Below, in pieces: positions 1-5,528 of a stretch of DNA of 29,578 nucleotides. Origin of the DNA: DASVAL01 sp035649575 (GTDB lineage: Bacteria > Planctomycetota > UBA1135 > UBA2386). Position 1 is the first letter of the stretch, and each line of letters starts with the position of its first letter. The notes under the pieces were generated by a model. The model was not told the DNA's origin. It did not search any database and saw only the letters and a list, made by a program, of their open reading frames with translations. The position numbers and the translations under genes were made by a program. The stretch spans positions 1 to 29,578 of the forward strand of contig DASRJH010000080.1 in the NCBI GenBank assembly GCA_035649575.1, in the 5' to 3' direction.

Positions 1-1061
1 GTACTCGAGGCGGCGTTGCGCGCGAGCAGCCAACAGCGCTCGCCCATGCTCGCTGCGAGCAGCAGCAGGGCAGGCAGCACGAACACGAGCGCATCGGGGT
101 CAGCAGGCTTCCCGACAAGAGCCGCGGCACCGAGCACGAAGCCTGGCACGACGATGACGACGGCGAGCCGCCACGGCCACGGTCGCAGGAACAAGAGGCC
201 GGCGAGCGCACACAACGCAACCGGCAGCTCCACGCGCAGCAAGGTTACGCCTAGCCACCCAACACCCGACTCGGCGTCGGCGGACGAAGGCCCGCGCGCG
301 GCCCACGACACCGACGCGACCACCAACAGAGTGCTCGCCGCCGCGATCACGCAGGCACGAGCGTGTTCGCCATCGTCACGACCAGGTCGGCGCGCCAAGG
401 CCGTGGGCCAGGCGCTGGCCGACACGAGTACTGCGACGACGGGGACCAGCAGCCACGCGAACGGATCGCACGCGACCGCGAGCAGGAGACAGCACGAAGG
501 ACCGAGCCAACGCCACCAGCGGGCTCTTCCGCGCGGAGCCAGCGCAACGGCGGCCATCGCGAAGAAGAGCGCGATACCGGGTGTCGTGGCCGTCTGGCTC
601 ACGGCCACGTGCCACGGGTGCAGCGCGAGCAGCGCCGCCGTGAGCAGGGCCGTGGAACGCGCGGCGAGCCGGCCGGCGGCCGCTGCCGCCAACGGCACGG
701 CGAGGATGCCGATGAACGCGAACGGCAGGCGCAGCCAGTCCTCGCGATACGTGGCCAGCACGCCGGCGTCGAACAACCAGCGCAGCGCGCAGAATGGCAG
801 CGGGTACCAGCCCGTGAGGGTGTCGCCGGCGAACGGCGTCGTCACTTCGCGCCACGTCGAGGCCTCCGCCGCGGACAGCGACCATTGCTCGATGCGGAAC
901 AGGCGCAGTGCTGTGCCGGCGATCGTGATGCCGAGCAACATCCACAGGTCGCGGCGGGGCCAGAGGTCGCCCGACCGTTCGCGGCGCGGGTCCGAAGGTT
1001 CTTCTCGAGCTTCTCGAGATGTTGTGCTTCGAGGGTTGCGCTCGTGGTCGGGATCGGTCAT
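1..1061 (-). CDS. GT-C type membrane glycosyltransferase (ArnT/PMT-like), partial
   Basis: Translating the minus strand from an ATG at 1061 gives a frame with no stop to the left edge, so the 3' end lies outside the window (about 353 codons seen). The N-terminus is a charged, Arg/Glu-rich cytoplasmic stretch of about 35 residues. A first membrane helix follows (around WMLLGITIAGTAL), then a long loop with a Glu in FRIEQW and the motif TPFAGDTLTGWYPLP, and then many hydrophobic helices. The pair LHPWHVAVSQTA is typical of the dolichyl/undecaprenyl-phosphate-sugar glycosyltransferase fold (PMT_2/GT39 type), in which a lipid-linked sugar is moved to an acceptor on the outer face of the membrane. 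Donor and acceptor cannot be told. It diverges from the YfhO-like genes, and an IS1111-type element sits between them, its left end about 20 bp from this start codon. The other long frames here are arginine-rich shadows. Confidence 0.72.
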   Translation of the reverse strand, partial: MTDPDHERNPRSTTSREAREEPSDPRRERSGDLWPRRDLWMLLGITIAGTALRLFRIEQWSLSAAEASTWREVTTPFAGDTLTGWYPLPFCALRWLFDAGVLATYREDWLRLPFAFIGILAVPLAAAAAGRLAARSTALLTAALLALHPWHVAVSQTATTPGIALFFAMAAVALAPRGRARWWRWLGPSCCLLLAVACDPFAWLLVPVVAVLVSASAWPTALARRPGRDDGEHARACVIAAASTLLVVASVSWAARGPSSADAESGVGWLGVTLLRVELPVALCALAGLLFLRPWPWRLAVVIVVPGFVLGAAALVGKPADPDALVFVLPALLLLAASMGERCWLLARNAASS

Positions 1062-1088
1062 CGCGAACAGCGCGCCACGATAGATGAG

Positions 1089-1100
1089 ATGAGAGGGCCA
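1089..1100 (+). repeat. Left subterminal inverted repeat of IS1111-type element
   Basis: ATGAGAGGGCCA is the exact reverse complement of 2798-2809. It lies several bases inside the presumed left end, as in IS1111-type elements. Confidence 0.8.
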
Positions 1101-1162
1101 GTCTCCAGCGCAGTCCGTACAACGGCTGCAACACGTAACGGCCTCGAAGGCCAAGGAGACTG
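1099..1162 (+). promoter_or_regulatory. Leader stem that can mask the transposase ribosome binding site
   Basis: CAGTCTCC (1099-1106) is perfectly complementary to GGAGACTG (1155-1162). The second arm contains most of the transposase Shine-Dalgarno AAGGAG (1153-1158), eight bases before the GTG start. A small inner hairpin GGCCT-CGA-AGGCC lies at 1140-1152. In a transcript that enters from outside or starts at a circle junction, this stem would hide the ribosome site. The pairing is seen in the sequence; its regulatory role is inferred. Confidence 0.45.
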
Positions 1163-1166
1163 ACCC

Positions 1167-2264
1167 GTGACCGAGACTACTGCATCGCCCGTGACGCTGC
1201 CCACATCCCCCGTGATCTTGGTGACCCTGACCACTGGCCTCGACCTCGGCGATCGAACGACGCATTTCTGCACGCTGGACGAGCAGCGGCAAGTCGTCGG
1301 TCGTGGGAAGTTCAAGACAACGCGGGAGGCCCTCGCTCGCGAGTTCGGGGGCATTGCCCCGCGCCGGATCGTCATCGAAGCTGGCTCCCAGTCGCTGTGG
1401 ATCAGCCATCTGCTGCGTGAGCTCGGTCACGAAGCGATGGTGGTCGATCCGCGCCGCGTGCAGAAACTGGTCGCTGGCAACCGCAAGACCGACCGTCGCG
1501 ACGCGGAGTCACTCGCCCGGCTGGCCGTAGGCGTCCCCGAGCTGCTCGGCGCTGCACACCATCGCACACTCGAGGCGCAGGCGGATCTGTCGATGCTGCG
1601 TAGTCGCGACATCTTGGTGCGCATGCGGACGAAGCTCGTCTGTCACGTCCGTGGCATCCTGAAGTCGTTCGGCTTCAAGCTGCCGGCGTGCTCGGCCTCC
1701 TGCTTCCACCGGCGGGCGGCAGATCTGATCCCCGCGAACCTGCAGCCGGCGCTGAAGCCGGTGCTCGAGGCACTCGGCGACCTCGATCGACGCATCGATG
1801 AGCTGGATGCCAGCCTGCAGGAGGTCGCCGCGGTCCGACGCCCGGAGGTGAAGGTGCTACGCCAGGTGTCCGGCGTCGGCCCTGTGGTCGCGATGGCCTA
1901 CGCACTGACCGTCGGCGATCCGCGCCGTTTCCGGCGCAGTCGCGACGTGGGCGCGTGGGTCGGTTTGACTCCGGACAAGCGAGCCTCTGGCGACTCGGAT
2001 CCGCAGTTGTCGATCCATCGTCGCGGTGATGGTTACCTGCGGCGGTTGCTCGTGGTCGCGTCGCACTACATCCTCGGCCCGTTCGGCAAGGACTCGGATC
2101 TGCGCCGCTATGGCCTGCGCCTGTGTGAACGCGGCGGCAGCAACGGCAAGAAGCGCGCAGTCGTCGCCGTGGCGCGCAAGCTGGCGGTACTGCTGCACCG
2201 GCTATGGGTCAGCGGTGTCCCCTACGAGCCGCTACGCAACAGCACGAAGCAGGCGGTGGCGTGA
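1167..2264 (+). CDS. IS110-family (IS1111 group) transposase
   Basis: The product is a 365-residue DEDD/serine transposase that excises the element as a circle and integrates it at sites chosen by an element-encoded guide RNA (family knowledge). The N-terminal RuvC-like domain shows the expected acidic set: Asp26 in GLDLGD, Glu71 in IVIEAG, and Asp109/Asp112 in KTDRRDAESLA. The C-terminal Transposase_20 region has the helix-hairpin-helix-like VSGVGPVVA near 234-242, then AWVGLTPDKRASGD with the candidate catalytic Ser274, then GDGYLRRLL. A coiled linker lies between (about 195-225). The GTG start is favoured because AAGGAG at 1153-1158 is well spaced in front of it. Length and all key residues match active family members; no frameshift is seen. 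The gene ends well before the right end of the element, leaving about 550 nt non-coding. Confidence 0.93.
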   Translation: MTETTASPVTLPTSPVILVTLTTGLDLGDRTTHFCTLDEQRQVVGRGKFKTTREALAREFGGIAPRRIVIEAGSQSLWISHLLRELGHEAMVVDPRRVQKLVAGNRKTDRRDAESLARLAVGVPELLGAAHHRTLEAQADLSMLRSRDILVRMRTKLVCHVRGILKSFGFKLPACSASCFHRRAADLIPANLQPALKPVLEALGDLDRRIDELDASLQEVAAVRRPEVKVLRQVSGVGPVVAMAYALTVGDPRRFRRSRDVGAWVGLTPDKRASGDSDPQLSIHRRGDGYLRRLLVVASHYILGPFGKDSDLRRYGLRLCERGGSNGKKRAVVAVARKLAVLLHRLWVSGVPYEPLRNSTKQAVA

Positions 2265-2448
2265 TGCCTACCCCACTTGGCGTTGCTGCGGATGCATCCG
2301 CTCCGGTGCCGCGACGAACGCTTCCAGCGATGCAAGTCACGCGCCGCGATGCGCCGCTCGGGGTTCATCGACCTCTCGGCGCGTCACGTGCCCTGCAGCG
2401 CTTCCAGCGTCCGTCGCTACGGCCTCGCGGCGGTGCGCACTCGCGCGA

Positions 2449-2476
2449 CCGCACCCCTGTCCAGTACAGGGTGCGG
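2449..2476 (+). other. Stem-loop just downstream of the transposase
   Basis: CCGCACCCCTGT (2449-2460) pairs with ACAGGGTGCGG (2466-2476) to give 11 base pairs with a single bulged C and a five-base loop. It lies in the non-coding right end of the insertion sequence. It could be part of an mRNA 3' end or of a structured RNA. Confidence 0.5.
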
Positions 2477-2485
2477 CCGCTAACT

Positions 2486-2518
2486 CAGGAAGACTCGGTG
2501 TCTTCCTGTCTTTCCTTC
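2486..2518 (+). terminator. Probable intrinsic terminator of the transposase transcript
   Basis: CAGGAAGAC (2486-2494) and GTCTTCCTG (2500-2508) form a perfect 9-bp stem with a TCGGT loop, followed by the pyrimidine-rich TCTTTCCTT. It sits about 220 bp after the transposase stop, so it would separate the transposase message from the distal right end. The T tract is interrupted by C, so it may be imperfect. Alternatively it is a structural hairpin of the guide RNA. Confidence 0.5.
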
Positions 2519-2640
2519 CAACCCCGGAACCTCGCTGCTGCCCGCAGCTGACGAGGAACCCATTACCAACTCGAACAACCCGTGATGCCTCGTCACGGCG
2601 ACCGACCGACTCACCGCCCGATCCCGGCGACTGCGACTGC

Positions 2641-2671
2641 GCGCTTGACCCTCGAGGTCGAACGATAGATG
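2641..2671 (+). repeat. Internal echo of the insertion sequence right end
   Basis: GCGCTTGAC followed after 15 bases by ATAGA occurs here and again at 2784-2812, with the two blocks in the same register (19 of 32 positions identical by hand alignment). The second copy is the actual right end of the element. The internal copy continues into ATAGATG, which is what the right end would read into if joined to the left end in a circle. Confidence 0.45.
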
Positions 2672-2787
2672 GCAGCGCCGGATCGGACGGATCTCATGAT
2701 GCACCGGCCCGACATGTGGCCTTCAATAGTGCGAATAGAAGCCAGCGGAGTCGTTCGTCATCGCCAGACCGAGCAGCACCAAGGCGC

Positions 2788-2793
2788 TTGACG
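2788..2793 (+). promoter_or_regulatory. Outward-facing -35-like box at the right end of the element
   Basis: TTGACG matches five of six bases of the sigma-70 -35 consensus and points out of the element. In the circular form it would face the left end and the transposase. In the integrated form it faces the YfhO-like gene at 2823. The companion -10 is poor and closer than ideal (TAGAAG or TAGATG at 15 bases), so this is only a candidate. Confidence 0.3.
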
Positions 2794-2797
2794 GAGG

Positions 2798-2809
2798 TGG
2801 CCCTCTCAT
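2798..2809 (-). repeat. Right subterminal inverted repeat of IS1111-type element
   Basis: TGGCCCTCTCAT is the exact reverse complement of 1089-1100. It lies about three bases inside the presumed right end, as in IS1111-type elements. Confidence 0.8.
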
Positions 2810-2822
2810 AGAAGAGCACGCG

Positions 2823-5528
2823 ATGGCATGGCAGACAGGCTTTGCCGCGAAACGTCCGCGCGGTGCCATGGTTGTGTTCGCCGGGCTGGTGCTGCATCGT
2901 GGTGCCGTGCTTTCCGCCACAGCTCCGCCGACGCGGCGCCAGCACCTCTCCGCGCTGGCGCTGGCCTTCTTGTGTGCGGTCCTGTTCCTGCGCGACGGTC
3001 TCCTGCCCGGGCGCGCGCTCGTGCCACACCCGGTCGAGCTGTTCGACGTGCACATGGCCGAGGCGATCGGAAACGGCACGTTCGATCCGGCCACGGCCTA
3101 CCGCGGCAACCTCGGCATGGCCGACAAGTACATGCAGTCGCTGTGCTGGGACCGCGTCATGCAGGACCGGTTCGCCGCCGCGGAGTGGCCACGCTGGACC
3201 CGCGACATCGGCAGCGGCGCGCCGTTCGTGCCGCAGATGGCGCAGCCCTGGCAACCGATCAACCTGCTGCTGCTCTTCTTGCCGAGCGAACAGTGGTATG
3301 GCTGGTGGTATCTCGTGCACCTCGTGCTGTTCGGCTACTTCGCGTGGGTCTTCCTGCGCCGCCTCGGTTGTCGACACGCGAGTGCCTTGTTCGGGCTCGT
3401 CGCCGCCGTGCTCGGCACGTGGACGCAGTGCAAGCTGCACCACAACGTGATCCTGACCGCGGCCTTGTCGGTGTGGCCGATGTTGACGGCCGTGCACGAC
3501 CTCGTCGCCGCACCGGGTGCCGGCGCGGTCCGCCTGCGCACGATCGGGTGGCTCGCGTTGTGGACCGGTCTGTCGTGGTCGTCGGGGTTCGTCGTCGTGA
3601 GCCTGCAGGCGACGTGGCTCGCGATGCTCTGGTCGCTCTTCCTCGCGGTGCGGAAACCCCGCGGCGAACGCCTGCGTGGCCTCTTGCCGGTGGGCCTCGG
3701 TCTCGCGCTCGGTGGCGCACTCGCCACGGCGAACATGCTGCCGATCCTGATGGCGGCCGAGGTGGCGGCGCGCAGCGGGGTCTTCGATCTGCAGCGTCTG
3801 GCCGACCACGGCCTCGAGTGGGACCACGCGCTCTCGCTGTGCTGGCCCGACCTGTTCAGCTGGGCTGCCGACCGCATCTACGAACCGCGCCCCGATGAGC
3901 CGTTCCAGTGCTACACGCACACGCCGTGGAGCCAGCTCGTGCTGTTCGCGCAACCGCTGAGCCCGGCCGACGGCAGCGCCTTCCAGAGCTGGGTCGAGAC
4001 TTCGTTCTCGATCGGCGCCGCGGGACTCGGCTGTGTCTGTCTCGCACTGTTCGACCAGAGCCGGCGCACCGTGGTCGCCTTCTTCGCCGCAGGGGCCCTG
4101 CTCGCGTTCGGCATCGCGACGGCGGACCGGCCGTTCCTCTGGCTCGCCGCGATCGTGCCGGGTCTCGGCGCCGGCGATCTGCGCCGCCTGCTGTTCGTCG
4201 TCGCCACGTGTCTCGTCGTGCTCTCTGCGCTCGGCGCCGACGCGCTGCTGTGCGCGCGGCCGCGATGGCCGCTGCGCGCGCTGCTCGGCACGGTGGCCGC
4301 GGCCTCGCTCGTGGCCGTCTTCTGGCTGCAGCAGAACGCCGAGCCCGAGGCGTTCGTGCATGCCTACGCGAGACTCTACGCGGCCGACGCCGGCCATCCC
4401 GACGTGATCAAGCTCGGCGGCACTGCCGAGCTGATCGCTGCCAAGGTCATCGAGGTGGCCGCTCCAGGCGAGGTGCAGCAGAACCAGCACATGCTCGCAA
4501 CGACCGCGTGGCGCGCGCTGGTTGCTGCGCTGGTCGCGATCGCCGCAACGTTCTTGCGACCCCAGAAGTGCATGCTCGTGCTCACAGCACTCAGTGCCGT
4601 GGAGCTGCTGCACACTGGCCTCGGTCCCGTGCAGACGGTTCCGGCCCGATCCGTCGCGACGCCGCCCAAGGTGTTGTTGCCCGTGCTCGCGGCTCCGGCG
4701 CAAAACGGCGTCCGGCCGCGGTTGCAGCGACTCGTCGTCGACCGCGGCGCCCCGAACGTGGCTGCGCTGCCAGGCAACTTCCCGGGGTATCTCGGCATCG
4801 AAGATGCGAGCGCCTACAACCCGCTGTCGCCCGCGCGATTCGAGGAGTTCTTCAACGCGATCGAACCCGATCGGCCCGGCAAGCACGACGTCGATCACGC
4901 GGGCGCCGGCGTCGGTTCGTTCCACGACCCGATTTCGCTGGGGCACCCGCTCTGCGACCTGTTCGGCATCCGCTTCGTGCTGACGCGCAGCGACGTGGAG
5001 GCCCGGGAGGGACTAGAGGACCGCACGCCGCCTGGCACGGGCGGCTACCGCCTGCTCGAACGCACGACCACGCTGCCGCGCGCGACGTTCGTACGCGAGA
5101 TCGACGTGCTGACCGACAAGAACGAGCGCCTCGCGGTGTTGCACGATTGGAACCGCGACGTGCGCCACCGCGTGGTGCTCGAGGACCCGACCTGCAAGCG
5201 CCCGGCCGGGATGGACGCCGGCGAGCCCTTCGTCGCGATCGACGAACACCGCGACGAACGTGTCGCCGTGACCGTGAGGACGCAAGCCGATGGTTACCTG
5301 CGTCTCCACGATCCCTACGACGCGGGCTGGCGCGTCAGCGTCGACGGCGCCGAGCAGACGCTCTACGTCGCGGACCACTACCTGCGCGCCGTCTACGTGC
5401 CGCGGGGCGACCACACGGTCGTGTTCACCTACGACGGCGCGCGCGTCGTCTGGCCGCTTCGCGTGAGCCTCATGGCACTGGTGATCGTCGTCGTGTTGCT
5501 GTGCCAGGGTCTGCGGAGGCAACCGTGA
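2823..5528 (+). CDS. YfhO-like polytopic membrane protein, first of tandem pair
   Basis: A 901-residue protein with many membrane helices and a C-terminal beta domain, matching the YfhO family (GT-C fold; Bacillus YfhO is involved in lipoteichoic acid glycosylation). Family-like features are the early loop Asp in VELFDVHMAEA, the segment SGAPFVPQMAQPWQPIN (about 130-146) before the second helix, and the extracytoplasmic motif DPYDAGWRVSVDG (about 828-840) followed by YVPRGDHTVVFTYDG and a last helix. The start is uncertain. ATG 2823 lies only 10 bp beyond the inserted element and has GAAGAG in front; ATG 2868 and GTG 2907 are alternatives, and the stretch before about residue 35 looks poorly family-like. 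The stop overlaps the next gene by 4 bp (GTGA), so the two are translationally coupled. The sugar substrate is unknown. Confidence 0.85.
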   Translation: MAWQTGFAAKRPRGAMVVFAGLVLHRGAVLSATAPPTRRQHLSALALAFLCAVLFLRDGLLPGRALVPHPVELFDVHMAEAIGNGTFDPATAYRGNLGMADKYMQSLCWDRVMQDRFAAAEWPRWTRDIGSGAPFVPQMAQPWQPINLLLLFLPSEQWYGWWYLVHLVLFGYFAWVFLRRLGCRHASALFGLVAAVLGTWTQCKLHHNVILTAALSVWPMLTAVHDLVAAPGAGAVRLRTIGWLALWTGLSWSSGFVVVSLQATWLAMLWSLFLAVRKPRGERLRGLLPVGLGLALGGALATANMLPILMAAEVAARSGVFDLQRLADHGLEWDHALSLCWPDLFSWAADRIYEPRPDEPFQCYTHTPWSQLVLFAQPLSPADGSAFQSWVETSFSIGAAGLGCVCLALFDQSRRTVVAFFAAGALLAFGIATADRPFLWLAAIVPGLGAGDLRRLLFVVATCLVVLSALGADALLCARPRWPLRALLGTVAAASLVAVFWLQQNAEPEAFVHAYARLYAADAGHPDVIKLGGTAELIAAKVIEVAAPGEVQQNQHMLATTAWRALVAALVAIAATFLRPQKCMLVLTALSAVELLHTGLGPVQTVPARSVATPPKVLLPVLAAPAQNGVRPRLQRLVVDRGAPNVAALPGNFPGYLGIEDASAYNPLSPARFEEFFNAIEPDRPGKHDVDHAGAGVGSFHDPISLGHPLCDLFGIRFVLTRSDVEAREGLEDRTPPGTGGYRLLERTTTLPRATFVREIDVLTDKNERLAVLHDWNRDVRHRVVLEDPTCKRPAGMDAGEPFVAIDEHRDERVAVTVRTQADGYLRLHDPYDAGWRVSVDGAEQTLYVADHYLRAVYVPRGDHTVVFTYDGARVVWPLRVSLMALVIVVVLLCQGLRRQP

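Larger units (their letters stand above)
2520..2797 (+). ncRNA. Putative IS1111-type guide (seeker/bridge) RNA region
   Basis: No convincing protein is encoded between the transposase and the right inverted repeat; the frames that stay open here are Arg/Ser-rich and unlike any family. Known IS1111-group elements encode their guide RNA in this place. The stretch can form stem-loops: CCTCG at 2530-2534 with CGAGG at 2552-2556, enclosing CTGC/GCAG; and CCGTGA at 2580-2585 with TCACGG at 2593-2598. Candidate guide segments are ACGATAGATG at 2662-2671, identical to the left junction at 1077-1086; ATCTCAT at 2691-2697, complementary to 1084-1090; and ATAGAAG at 2735-2741, identical to the right junction at 2808-2814. 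Exact RNA ends and strand are inferred. Confidence 0.42.
1080..2812 (+). mobile_element. IS110-family element, IS1111 subgroup
   Basis: The element is defined by a transposase gene, a pair of perfect 12-bp subterminal inverted repeats (ATGAGAGGGCCA at 1089-1100, its complement at 2798-2809) and a 5-bp direct repeat ATAGA at the probable edges (1080-1084 and 2808-2812). Subterminal repeats, a short left leader and a long non-coding right end downstream of the transposase are the known layout of the IS1111 subgroup, whose guide RNA is encoded at the right end. The exact ends are uncertain by a few bases because these elements make no ordinary target duplication; ATAGA may be the shared core. 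Removing the element joins two divergent envelope genes with only about 28 bp between their assigned start codons. The repeats are perfect and the reading frame is intact, so it may still be active. Confidence 0.83.

Noticed and set aside
16..1163. Long plus-strand open frames (355 and 266 codons) at the left edge
   Set aside because: Both are Arg/Ser/Ala- or Gln/Glu-rich low-complexity translations typical of antisense GC-rich frames; the membrane-protein frame on the minus strand explains the region.
2757..2764. 8-nt match GTCATCGC between the insertion sequence right end and the left flank (1057-1064)
   Set aside because: Short, GC-rich and about 20 bases away from the junction, so likely to be chance and not a guide.
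2694..4946. 750-codon minus-strand open frame under the first YfhO-like gene
   Set aside because: Its translation is Arg/His/Glu/Gln-rich without domains and mirrors the codon-position bias of the plus-strand gene.
3908..5524. Upstream extension of the second YfhO-like frame inside the first gene
   Set aside because: The sequence is Arg/Ala-rich shadow; recognisable protein begins at GTG 5525, which overlaps the upstream stop in the usual way for coupled genes.
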